A stretch of DNA of 64,000 nucleotides from Picosynechococcus sp. PCC 7003 (GTDB lineage: Bacteria; Cyanobacteriota; Cyanobacteriia; Cyanobacteriales; MRBY01). The translations under genes were made by a program, and so were the position numbers. Position 1 is the first letter of the stretch. The number at the start of each line of letters is the position of its first letter. The stretch is from assembly GCF_001693255.1 (NCBI RefSeq), contig NZ_CP016474.1, forward strand, positions 948,661-1,012,660, read 5' to 3'. Below are positions 35,811-44,246 of this stretch, one piece after another. The notes under the pieces are model-generated. The model was not told where the DNA came from and made no database searches. It saw only the letters and a list, made by a program, of their open reading frames with translations.

Positions 35811-37811
35811 TTAGTTGGCTTGTTCGAGGGTGGCGATCGCCGTTTTGATCATCTGAAAAAAAGGAGGTTGGGTAACATCAACAGTTTGCTCGCCGAGTTT
35901 GCCCCGCCGTTGGCCTTTTTTGATCGCCAATAATTTGCCTTGATCATTGCGAATTCTGAGGGTTAATCCCTGATCAGCGAGGGTACAGAAGTACGTCCGG
36001 TCATTAAACAGAAATGACTTTTCTGAATTCTGAGGCTGACCTTGGGGAGAAATTTCCCGGTCTAGGGTCATAGGACGAAGGGCCTCGCTGGGATGCGCCC
36101 CAACCAATTCTAGCTCCAGATTTACTTGGCCATTCCAACGGTTTTCTTTGAGTTTGTAGGCAATATCTAGGGTCGAGGGGAGAGGCAGATAGTCTCCCCA
36201 TTGCCAGGCGATCGCCTTAATAGTAAATGTTTGGCCAGCGATGGTTTGGCCAAGGGTAAATTTTAGGTGATTTTTCCCTATGGTGCGTTGCTCCAGAAGC
36301 TGCACATTTTTTGTCCAGAAAATCGGTTCTGGGTTGCCGATGCCCCAGGGATGGAGTTGATCAATTTGTTGGTAAAACTCTGGGGTTAAATCAGTGAAAT
36401 CTACAGCCCCGTCAATTTTTACCAGGGGTTTAAGGTGTTCTGGTTTGAGCAATTGGTGGGCAAATTCACTGAGCTTTTCAGTAAACGCGCTCAGGTTATC
36501 CTGGGCGAGGGAAAATCCCCCTGCGGCTTTGTGGCCCCCAAATTTACCCAGAAGATCTTGGCAATAGTTCAACGCTTCAAAAACATTAAATTCTTCGATG
36601 CCCCGGGCCGAGCCACGAATTTTGCCGTCCCCTTCGGCGGTACAGATAAAAACGGGCACGCCATAGCGTTCGACTAACCGGGAAGCAACAATACCAATCA
36701 CGCCATGGTGCCAGTCTTCCTTGCAAACGACCAATACCCGCTGCCCTTGGTAGTCGATGGGAGTTTCCTCCACGAGGGCGATCGCCTCCGCTTCGATCTG
36801 GGTACACATCTCCTGCCGCTGCTTGTTGATCTGCTCACATTGCATTGCCCGCTCCAGGGCTAAACTCGGTTCATTGGTGGTTAACAGCTCAATCACCTTT
36901 TGGGGATCATCAATGCGACCAACGGCGTTAATGCGGGGGCCAAATCGAAAGCCAATATCATCGGGTTTGAGTTGTTTCTTTTGGTCATCGACCCCAGCAA
37001 TTTGCATCAGCGCCTGTACCCCTGCTAGTTCCGACTGGGGTAAAAGCTTGAGGCCGCGTTTCAACCAGCGACGGTTCACCCCGCTCAAGGGAGCAAGATC
37101 GGCGATAGTCCCCAGGGTAAATAATTCTAAAATTTGGCTGGTGAGTCCTTCTAGCTTGCCTACGGCCTGGGCCAGAGACACGGCCAGCACATAGGCCACC
37201 CCCACTCCAGCTAAACCGCTATAGGGAGACATCGTCGGCAGCAATTTCGGATTAAGAATTGCATTGGCGGGGGGCAACTGATCCGGCAAATCGTGGTGGT
37301 CGGTGATAATCACATCCAGCCCCAGATCTCGCGCCAAACTGATCGGCTCGTAGGCGGAAATACCGTTGTCCACCGTGAGAATTAAGCCAACTCCTTCTTC
37401 GGCAAGCTCGATGACAATGCGCTCGTTGATCCCGTAGCCGTCCTTCATGCGACTGGGGATCGCGTAGGTGACCTTGGCCCCCACATGGCTCAAGGCCCGT
37501 AACAGCAAAGCGGTGCTGGTCATGCCATCGGCATCATAATCGCCACAAATGGCAATCAGGGTCTCTTCGGCGATCGCCTCCTGGAGGAGTTCCACACTGA
37601 GGGCCAAGTCCTCAAATTCCACCAGGGGCGCAGGTAGTCGCTGGGATTCCGGTTGGATATAAACCTGGGCCTGTTCTGGGGTACGAATATTGCGATTCAC
37701 TAAAACCTGAGCCACAAGTGGATTAAGGCCCATCGCTTCAACCAATGATTGGGTGATGTCCGGTTGGCGATCGGCAATGTGCCAGCGTTGTTGGGGGAGG
37801 CGAAGAGTCAT
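35811..37811 (-). CDS. recJ: Single-strand DNA exonuclease RecJ
   Basis: A 666-aa DHH-family 5'-3' exonuclease. The catalytic motifs are visible: ICGDYDADGMTSTALLLRAL (motif I), LTVDNGISAYEP (motif II), DVIITDHHDLPDQLP (motif III, the DHH) and SGLAGVGVAYVLAV (motif IV). The DHHA1 domain holds GSARGIEEFNVFEALNYC and FGGHKAAGGFSL. A C-terminal OB-type part follows (KNHLKFTLGQTIAGQTFTIK). It acts in recombination and mismatch repair. The Met at 37811 (MTLRLPQQRW) fits the family better than one eight codons upstream. Confidence 0.96.
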   Translation of the reverse strand: MTLRLPQQRWHIADRQPDITQSLVEAMGLNPLVAQVLVNRNIRTPEQAQVYIQPESQRLPAPLVEFEDLALSVELLQEAIAEETLIAICGDYDADGMTSTALLLRALSHVGAKVTYAIPSRMKDGYGINERIVIELAEEGVGLILTVDNGISAYEPISLARDLGLDVIITDHHDLPDQLPPANAILNPKLLPTMSPYSGLAGVGVAYVLAVSLAQAVGKLEGLTSQILELFTLGTIADLAPLSGVNRRWLKRGLKLLPQSELAGVQALMQIAGVDDQKKQLKPDDIGFRFGPRINAVGRIDDPQKVIELLTTNEPSLALERAMQCEQINKQRQEMCTQIEAEAIALVEETPIDYQGQRVLVVCKEDWHHGVIGIVASRLVERYGVPVFICTAEGDGKIRGSARGIEEFNVFEALNYCQDLLGKFGGHKAAGGFSLAQDNLSAFTEKLSEFAHQLLKPEHLKPLVKIDGAVDFTDLTPEFYQQIDQLHPWGIGNPEPIFWTKNVQLLEQRTIGKNHLKFTLGQTIAGQTFTIKAIAWQWGDYLPLPSTLDIAYKLKENRWNGQVNLELELVGAHPSEALRPMTLDREISPQGQPQNSEKSFLFNDRTYFCTLADQGLTLRIRNDQGKLLAIKKGQRRGKLGEQTVDVTQPPFFQMIKTAIATLEQAN

Positions 37812-37956
37812 GACAAAGGAAATGGCTTGCGGCAAAAAAGTTAATGGGCGCAGAAGCCCCTCTCGGATTTAGGATACTCAGTCAAAATTTAAGACCACGG
37901 TCAAACATTCATCCCAACCATGATCTTAAAAAAGTCTATCCGTACAATTCTTGGGA

Positions 37957-38685
37957 TTATTCATCACCCGGTTCGAGGATCCGCTGAAACAGATAACCTG
38001 TACCTCTGGCTGTCAAAATCAGTTCGGGATTGCTGGGATCATCTTCTAATTTGGCGCGCAGCCGTGAAATATGCACATCCACAACGCGGGTATCCACGTG
38101 GCGCTCAGGGGTATAGCCCCACACCTCTTGCAGGATTTCTGAGCGGGAAAAGGGCTCCCCAGAACGGCTCACCAGCAATTCCAACAGGCTAAATTCCATC
38201 CCCGTTAACCGGATACGCTCATCACCTTTATAGACTTGGCGCTTGTTGGTGTCGATGCGGATTGAACCCACATGAATGACCCCGGAGCTGGGAATGCCTG
38301 TCCCACCATTTTTTTCAACGCGCCGCAGGACAGAACGAATGCGCGCTTCTAGTTCTTTGGGGGAGAAGGGTTTCACGACATAATCATCGGCTCCGAGTTC
38401 TAGGCCAGTGATGCGGTCCGCCACATCCCCAAGGGCCGTGAGCATAATAATCGGCACATCGGACTCTTTGCGGAGTTCTTGGCAGACGCCGTAGCCATCG
38501 AGCTTGGGCATCATCACATCGAGAACAACCAAGTCGGGGTCGGCTTCGTCAAATGTGGCGAGGGCTTCTTCACCATCGGCGGCGGTCACAACCTCGTAAC
38601 CAATCATGGAAAGGCGGGTTTCGAGGATGCGGCGGATGCTGGCTTCGTCGTCAACGACAAGAATTCTTTCTTTATGATTTTCCAA
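37957..38685 (-). CDS. rpaB: Response regulator RpaB (Ycf27)
   Basis: A 242-aa OmpR-class regulator. The receiver has RILVVDDEASIRRI, phospho-acceptor Asp56 in LVVLDVMMPKLDGYG and the Lys in YVVKPFSPKELEARI. The DNA-binding half has RLTGMEFSLLELLVS and RHVDTRVVDVHISRLRAKLE. The sequence is nearly that of RpaB/Ycf27, the essential regulator that binds HLR1 sites at photosystem and high-light genes and acts with the NblS kinase. Start and length match the family. Divergent from radA across 221 bp. Confidence 0.96.
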   Translation of the reverse strand: MENHKERILVVDDEASIRRILETRLSMIGYEVVTAADGEEALATFDEADPDLVVLDVMMPKLDGYGVCQELRKESDVPIIMLTALGDVADRITGLELGADDYVVKPFSPKELEARIRSVLRRVEKNGGTGIPSSGVIHVGSIRIDTNKRQVYKGDERIRLTGMEFSLLELLVSRSGEPFSRSEILQEVWGYTPERHVDTRVVDVHISRLRAKLEDDPSNPELILTARGTGYLFQRILEPGDE

Positions 38686-38906
38686 GTTCCTTCACGCTCC
38701 TGTTGACTTTCGGTAAGTGTTGTTGAAGTTTATTAAGTAGGGTTATCTAGATATAAGAATATCGCTTTCCTGAAATCTGATGGGAGTCTGAGGTAGGGTT
38801 TTCGGGAAAATGAGAAGTTTTTTAAGATTTATTTTGGAAAGTGTGCGGTTTTTCGGGGTAATGCTGCCACCGCTGGAAATTCATTGTGATGGGGAGATAA
38901 CAAGTC

Positions 38907-40328
38907 ATGGCCAAGGCAAAAACAATTTATGTGTGTCGTGAATGTGGGGCAGAGGCACGGCAATGGCTCGGTAAATGTCCAGACTGTGGGGTGTATGGGT
39001 CACTGCAAGAAGAGATCCGCGAAAAGGAAAGTAGTGCTGGTGTGAGTCGTACCTGGCACCATAAGCCTAAAACAACCCGAAAAACAGCGAGCCCCGTTTC
39101 ACGCACTGCGGTGAAATTCACGGATATTGATACCAACCAACGGATGCGCTTTGGGTCTGGTTTTGGGGAGTTAGATCGGGTGCTTGGGGGTGGCTTAGTA
39201 CCTGGCTCTTTGGTGCTGATTGGGGGCGATCCGGGCATCGGGAAATCAACCTTATTGCTCCAGGTCGCTTATCAACTCAGCACAAGTTTACCAAGAATTT
39301 TGTATGTGTCGGCGGAGGAATCGGGCCAACAAATCAAACTCAGGGGCGATCGCCTCCGGGATGCAGACCACCCCCCAGAAGAAAATTTATATGTGCTGAC
39401 GGAAACGGGCCTAGAAACAATTTTGGCGGAACTAGAAACCCTCCGGCCCCAGGTGGCGGTGATTGACAGTATTCAAACCCTTTACTATTCGGCCCTGGGT
39501 TCGGCTCCCGGCTCGGTTTCCCAGGTGCGGGAATGTACGTCGGCGTTGATGCAGGTGGCAAAGCGGGAAAATATCACGCTGTTTATCGTTGGCCATGTCA
39601 CCAAGGAAGGGGCGATCGCCGGGCCACGGGTTTTAGAACACCTGGTGGATACGGTGCTTTATTTCGAGGGGGATAGATACGCCTCCCATCGGTTGTTGCG
39701 TTCCGTGAAAAATCGCTTTGGGGCGACCCATGAGGTCGGCATTTTCGAGATGGGGGAGCAGGGATTAGAGGAAGTGCTCAATCCGTCGGAACTTTTCCTC
39801 GGTAACCGCGAAGAGGCAACTCCCGGCACTGCCACCGTTGTCGCCTGTGAAGGCACCCGGCCCCTTTTAGTTGAATTACAAGCCCTAGTCAGTCCCACCA
39901 GCTATTCTTCCCCCAGACGTTCTACCACGGGCGTTGATTATTCCCGTCTCCAGCAAATTTTGGCGGTGTTAGAAAAGCGGGTCGGCATTCCCCTCTCAAA
40001 ACTGGATGCCTATGTTGCTTCTGCGGGGGGCTTGACGGTTTCTGAGCCGGCAGTCGATTTGGGGATCGCAATTTCTTTGGTGGCCAGTTTCCGCGATCGC
40101 CTTGTTTCACCCCAGACTGTGCTAATCGGCGAAGTAGGTTTGGGGGGACAAATTCGCCCTGTTTCCCACCTCGAAACCCGCCTCAAGGAAGCGATGAAAT
40201 TGGGCTTTACCCGTGCCATTGTGCCCAAAGGTCAAAAGTTACCGGATGGTTTGGATCTCGATATTATTCCCGTGGCCCGTGTGTTGGATGCGATTGTTGC
40301 CGCTTTACCCGCCGATAGCAAAGAATAA
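38907..40328 (+). CDS. radA: DNA repair protein RadA (Sms)
   Basis: A 473-aa RecA-like branch-migration factor. An N-terminal C4 zinc finger (Cys10, Cys13, Cys24, Cys27: CRECGAEARQWLGKCPDCG) is followed by Walker A GGDPGIGKSTLLLQVA, SAEESGQQIKLRGDRL, Walker B VAVIDSIQTLYY and the RadA-specific KNRFGATHEVGIFEM. A Lon-protease-like C-terminal domain follows (YVASAGGLTVSEPAVDLGIA; VLIGEVGLGGQIRPV). It extends D-loops in recombination. Length is slightly above the E. coli protein (460). Confidence 0.97.
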   Translation: MAKAKTIYVCRECGAEARQWLGKCPDCGVYGSLQEEIREKESSAGVSRTWHHKPKTTRKTASPVSRTAVKFTDIDTNQRMRFGSGFGELDRVLGGGLVPGSLVLIGGDPGIGKSTLLLQVAYQLSTSLPRILYVSAEESGQQIKLRGDRLRDADHPPEENLYVLTETGLETILAELETLRPQVAVIDSIQTLYYSALGSAPGSVSQVRECTSALMQVAKRENITLFIVGHVTKEGAIAGPRVLEHLVDTVLYFEGDRYASHRLLRSVKNRFGATHEVGIFEMGEQGLEEVLNPSELFLGNREEATPGTATVVACEGTRPLLVELQALVSPTSYSSPRRSTTGVDYSRLQQILAVLEKRVGIPLSKLDAYVASAGGLTVSEPAVDLGIAISLVASFRDRLVSPQTVLIGEVGLGGQIRPVSHLETRLKEAMKLGFTRAIVPKGQKLPDGLDLDIIPVARVLDAIVAALPADSKE

Positions 40329-40386
40329 AGTTTTCTCTTCTGTTGTTTAAAAAAATCCTTGATTTTTTGCCTATGAATTCAGACAT

Positions 40387-41127
40387 CTAAATTTGGCGTG
40401 TTTGGATCAGTTCAGCATAAGCTATCGCTGTATTCTTTATATCCTGATATTCTTCTTTGATTTTTTTGTGCTGTGAATCAATCAGCATCAATTTTTCATT
40501 AGTTAAAGGTTTAAAATCAAACCCTGAAATTTCGTAACCAATCAGAATCTCCCTAATAAAACGCACATAGACCTGTTCTAGTTGATCTGCCTTTTTGAGT
40601 AGTTTCTTGACTTGAAATAAAGCTTTTTTACAAGTTTCTTGACGGTTTGAATAAAACTCTGATGTTGACACTAGTTCAGATAATTTCTTAATCTTTTTCC
40701 ATTCTTCTGTCAGTTTTTCTATTTCTATTTCAAGCTGAAGGTGTTCTTGAACTAGTGTAGCTAACTCTTGGATATTTTGTGATTTACGCAGGGTGTTTTT
40801 GTCTGGTACTTGAACATACTGAAAATTATGCCACGATTGAATATATTGAATGTCTCCTGCCGTTGTTAGTTTTGGAAAAAGGATTTTAATCCTGCGTTGT
40901 TTCCTATCTATAGATATGACTATACCTAAATTTGCTAACGGAAAGTTTGAGTAGTAAGATCCTATAGATTTGACACTTAAAATTCTGCTTTCTTGAACTG
41001 CTTTAATTCTTTTCTGTGAACTCAAAAACATCCAAAAAGAAATCAAAACAAGGATAAACACAAAAAACAAAACTAATGGAATCATAAAAACACCTATATT
41101 CTTGATACTCTTCCAAAAGAAAACCAA
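40387..41127 (-). CDS. Membrane-anchored coiled-coil protein, unknown
   Basis: A 246-aa protein I do not recognise. Residues about 8-35 form a strong membrane anchor (GVFMIPLVLFFVFILVLISF). A short beta-rich region follows (NLGIVISIDRKQRRIKILFP). The remainder is a long Lys/Glu/Leu-rich coiled coil (QLEIEIEKLTEEWKKIKKL). The gene is clearly more AT-rich than its neighbours and Lys/Ile/Phe-rich, with few HIP1 sites, which hints at recent gain or relaxed selection. It stands alone, convergent with radA. Confidence 0.65.
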   Translation of the reverse strand: MVFFWKSIKNIGVFMIPLVLFFVFILVLISFWMFLSSQKRIKAVQESRILSVKSIGSYYSNFPLANLGIVISIDRKQRRIKILFPKLTTAGDIQYIQSWHNFQYVQVPDKNTLRKSQNIQELATLVQEHLQLEIEIEKLTEEWKKIKKLSELVSTSEFYSNRQETCKKALFQVKKLLKKADQLEQVYVRFIREILIGYEISGFDFKPLTNEKLMLIDSQHKKIKEEYQDIKNTAIAYAELIQTRQI

Positions 41128-41376
41128 GACAACTTATTCATGACGCAGTGAAACCAGAAGTCTTTTTGTTTTTTTGCCACTGCTCAGTATGCTCAAGATA
41201 TCGAAGAAAATCATGATCAAATAATCCTATTTTGCCTAAGAATTAAGCATTACATCATTTTTTTCTCAGGTCAGAAATAATTTTATGTTTTTTTCGACAG
41301 CTGTTTTCTTTATTCTGTTTAAGGTGATGAAGAATTGCCATCATCAATTAACTGCGCCTATGATAACAGAGGCAAT

Positions 41377-41487
41377 TTACTGTTTATCATTCATCGCTAT
41401 GGTGCCTTTGATCAGCATAAATAAACCACTGGCGACGATGAGAAAAGCTAAAACCCCCATCACAATATCTAAAGCTTGGGTTTCCAT
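41377..41487 (-). CDS. Small single-span membrane protein, 36 aa
   Basis: A 36-codon frame starting METQALDIVM, then a single hydrophobic helix (GVLAFLIVASGLFMLIKG) and a short tail TIAMNDKQ. Size and layout are those of the small accessory subunits of thylakoid complexes (photosystems, cytochrome b6f, NDH-1), but I cannot assign it to a named one. It lies 37 bp downstream of cysK on the same strand. No clear Shine-Dalgarno is visible, which keeps confidence moderate. Confidence 0.55.
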   Translation of the reverse strand: METQALDIVMGVLAFLIVASGLFMLIKGTIAMNDKQ

Positions 41488-41524
41488 AATTTAAAAAAAG
41501 GTAGGCGATCGCCCTTAGGTTTTT

Positions 41525-42508
41525 TCAACAATTAACTATCTTCTTTAAGCCCTTACTGGCGAGCCATTCCGGGTTAAATAAGCGGGATTGATAACGAGCG
41601 CCACTGTCACACAACACCGTCACAATCGTGTGGCCCGGCCCCATTTCCTTGGCAAGGGCATAGGCAGCACCGACATTGATCCCAACGGAGCCCCCCATAA
41701 ACAGACCATCTTTCTTTAGGAGTTGATACACAACCCGCACCGCCTCCTGGTCATCAACCCGAATGGCGTCGTCCATGGGCACCCCTTCCATATTGGCGGT
41801 AATGCGTCCTTGACCAATACCTTCCGTGATCGAACCGCCTTCCCGGTCGAGCTTCCCTGTTTTCACGTAGCTATAGAGCACACTGCCCATGGGGTCAGCC
41901 ACAACACATTTAACGTTAGGATTTTTTTCCTTGAGGTAGAGGGCAGTGCCAGCATAGGTGCCCCCAGTTCCCGTAGCTGCCGTCCAAGCATCAATTTTGC
42001 CGTCGGTTTGGGCCCAAATTTCCGGACCAGTGGTTTCGTAGTGGGCGCGACGGTTGGCCAAATTATCAAACTGATTGGCCCAGATCGCGTTTTCTGTCTC
42101 TGCGGCGAGCCGTTGGGAATATTTCACATAATTGTTAGGGTCGGCATAGGGCACCGCCGGAACCGTAATCACTTCTGCGCCCAGGGTCCGGAGGAGATCA
42201 ATTTTTTCCTGGGACTGGGTTTCGGGGATCACAATGATGCACTTGTAACCCTTGGCATTGCAGATATGAACCAGACCAATGCCTGTATTGCCAGCGGTGC
42301 CTTCAACAACGGTGCCACCAGGTTTGAGCAGGCCCCGTTCTTCGGCGTCTTTGATGATGTAGAGGGCGGCCCGGTCTTTGACGGAACCACCGGGATTGAG
42401 AAATTCTGCTTTGCCTAAAATTTCACAGCCTGTTGCTTCACTAAAACTGTTCAGGCGAATGAGGGGGGTGTTGCCAACTGCACCAACAAAACCGTCTTTG
42501 ATATCCAT
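41525..42508 (-). CDS. cysK: Cysteine synthase A (O-acetylserine sulfhydrylase)
   Basis: A 327-aa PLP enzyme that makes cysteine from O-acetylserine and sulfide. The PLP Lys44 lies in LNPGGSVKDRAALYI. The substrate loop is VEGTAGNTGIGLVHIC and the phosphate-binding Gly loop is TAATGTGGTYAGTALYL. The stretch DREGGSITEGIGQGRITANM marks the subgroup of CysK-like enzymes with a slightly longer middle. Divergent from btpA across 237 bp. Confidence 0.94.
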   Translation of the reverse strand: MDIKDGFVGAVGNTPLIRLNSFSEATGCEILGKAEFLNPGGSVKDRAALYIIKDAEERGLLKPGGTVVEGTAGNTGIGLVHICNAKGYKCIIVIPETQSQEKIDLLRTLGAEVITVPAVPYADPNNYVKYSQRLAAETENAIWANQFDNLANRRAHYETTGPEIWAQTDGKIDAWTAATGTGGTYAGTALYLKEKNPNVKCVVADPMGSVLYSYVKTGKLDREGGSITEGIGQGRITANMEGVPMDDAIRVDDQEAVRVVYQLLKKDGLFMGGSVGINVGAAYALAKEMGPGHTIVTVLCDSGARYQSRLFNPEWLASKGLKKIVNC

Positions 42509-42745
42509 AGGTTGATTCTGTTTCTTCTGTCTTTTGCACTGTGGGTTGCAATCCCCCTATTGTGACATGGGCTGGTTCGATTCCCGTGGTGAATTGTGCG
42601 GGCGATCGCCTTTTCTTCGGGGAAACAAAATTTTGGGGAGGCCTGCCCCTGATATACTAATTTACGCCCTATCCCAAGCCTGCAAAGGTGACGAGGCATC
42701 GCTCCTGTGGGAGTGACCCTGTACAAACGAACGTAAAGAAAATCA

Positions 42746-43579
42746 GTGGATCTCAAACATCTTTTCCAGACCGAAAATCCCATCCTTGGCGTTGTTCACC
42801 TGTTGCCTTTGCCCACCTCTGCCCGTTGGGGCGGTGACTTTCGTCAGGTGATGGACCGCGCCGAACAGGAGGCAACGGCCCTTGCAGCAGGGGGGATTGA
42901 CGGCATTATTATCGAAAATTTCTTTGATGCCCCCTTCACAAAAGACCGGGTTGATCCCGCCACCATCAGTGCCATGACCCTGATCATGGATCGTCTTGCG
43001 GGGTTGGTTACTGTCCCCCTGGGGATCAATGTCCTTCGTAATGATGCCAAAAGCGCGATGGCGATCGCCGCCTGTACCGGTGCTAAATTCATTCGTGTCA
43101 ATGTGCTCACCGGGGTAATGGCCACCGATCAAGGGTTGATTGAAGGCAATGCCTATGAACTGCTGAAATATCGCCGTGAACTCGATGCAGACGTGGCAAT
43201 TCTGGCCGATGTCCTCGTGAAACACGCCCACCCCATCAGTACGCCAAACCTCACCGCCGCCATCCACGACACCGTAGAACGGGGTTTAGCCGATGCGGTG
43301 ATTCTCTCCGGTTGGGCGACGGGTCAAGTGCCGAAAATGGACGATTTGAAAGATGCCCGCGCCAATGCAGGAGATACGCCGATTTTAATTGGGAGTGGCG
43401 CGACCTGGGAGAACATCGGCAACCTCCTCCAGGTAGCAGACGGGGCCATTGTCGCCAGTTCTCTCAAACGTCATGGCAAGCTCAGTGAGCCCATTGATCC
43501 GTTGCGAGTGTCCCAGTTTATGGAATCAGCCCAGCAAGGCATTAAAATTCGCCAGATGCGCCAGAAACAATTTGCCTAA
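42746..43579 (+). CDS. btpA: Photosystem I biogenesis protein BtpA
   Basis: A 277-aa TIM-barrel-like protein starting (GTG) MDLKHLFQTENPILGVVHLL. Conserved BtpA stretches are ALAAGGIDGIIIENFFDAPF, VTVPLGINVLRNDAKSAMAI, GAKFIRVNVLTG and ADAVILSGWATGQVP. In Synechocystis BtpA is a peripheral thylakoid protein needed for stable photosystem I reaction-centre proteins, notably at low temperature. The biochemical activity is unknown. The GTG start at 42746 is needed for the conserved N-terminus. Confidence 0.95.
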   Translation: MDLKHLFQTENPILGVVHLLPLPTSARWGGDFRQVMDRAEQEATALAAGGIDGIIIENFFDAPFTKDRVDPATISAMTLIMDRLAGLVTVPLGINVLRNDAKSAMAIAACTGAKFIRVNVLTGVMATDQGLIEGNAYELLKYRRELDADVAILADVLVKHAHPISTPNLTAAIHDTVERGLADAVILSGWATGQVPKMDDLKDARANAGDTPILIGSGATWENIGNLLQVADGAIVASSLKRHGKLSEPIDPLRVSQFMESAQQGIKIRQMRQKQFA

Positions 43580-43627
43580 TCGTGCGGATAAATATGGTGC
43601 GACTTGAGGAATAAATTGCCTACACCA

Positions 43628-44101
43628 TCACATTTCCTGTTTAATCTCCTGGAGGAGTCCCTGGCAGGCATCGAGGAGCAAATCGATCACATAGTCGAAA
43701 CCTGATTGGCCGCCGTAGTAGGGATCTGGCACTTCGCTATCGGGAAAATTCGTGGCGTAGTCACACATCATCTTAACTTTTTCGTCATAGGTGCCTGCCC
43801 GGTCTAGGGACAAGATATCGCGGTAATTAGCACGATCCATCGCCAAAATCAGGTCAAAGGCTTCAAAATCAGCGCGGGAAAATTGCCGGGCACTACCTAC
43901 GAGGCGAATATCGCGCTTTTGGGCCGCTGCCTGCATGCGTCGGTCTGGGGCAGCTCCCACATGATAGCTAGACGTGCCGGCCGAATCACAGAGAATTTTA
44001 TGGCTTAAACCTTCTTGCTCCAAAAGATGCCGCATAATGTTTTCGGCGGAGGGGGAACGGCAGATATTACCGAGGCAAACGAATAATAATTTATAGGCCA
44101 T
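43628..44101 (-). CDS. Low-molecular-weight protein tyrosine phosphatase
   Basis: A 157-aa phosphatase. The CX5R catalytic loop is at Cys9-Arg15 in FVCLGNICRSPSAENI, and the general-acid Asp is in SEVPDPYYGGQSGFDYV. Length and fold pattern are typical. Such enzymes act on tyrosine kinases of exopolysaccharide export or on other phosphoproteins; in Synechocystis the homologue SynPTP acts on photosynthesis proteins. The substrate here is unknown. Convergent with btpA, divergent from the SGNH gene. Confidence 0.93.
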   Translation of the reverse strand: MAYKLLFVCLGNICRSPSAENIMRHLLEQEGLSHKILCDSAGTSSYHVGAAPDRRMQAAAQKRDIRLVGSARQFSRADFEAFDLILAMDRANYRDILSLDRAGTYDEKVKMMCDYATNFPDSEVPDPYYGGQSGFDYVIDLLLDACQGLLQEIKQEM

Positions 44102-44246
44102 CTCAATTTTTTTCAGCTAAGGGGCGATCGCAATTTTGCAGTGTACCCCAAATTCCTCCCCGGAAAAGCACAAATTCCCCATGACAAATGGGCCATCTCC
44201 CTTGAAAATAGTTGGAAATTCTCTCGTAAAAAAAAGGAAAGCGTAC

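Noticed and set aside
41285-41494. 69-codon hydrophobic frame on the plus strand
   Set aside because: It lies opposite the better 36-aa membrane protein and lacks a plausible start context.
41723-42418. Long open frame (231 codons) on the plus strand
   Set aside because: It is fully antisense to cysK, has no family-like sequence, and reflects codon bias of the real gene.
42567-42585. Possible tRNA T-arm (GGTTCGATTCCC-like) between cysK and btpA
   Set aside because: The flanking stem does not pair well, and there is no anticodon arm, D-arm or acceptor stem around it.
42743-43267. Open frame of about 174 codons on the minus strand
   Set aside because: Antisense to btpA; composition is that of a mirrored gene.
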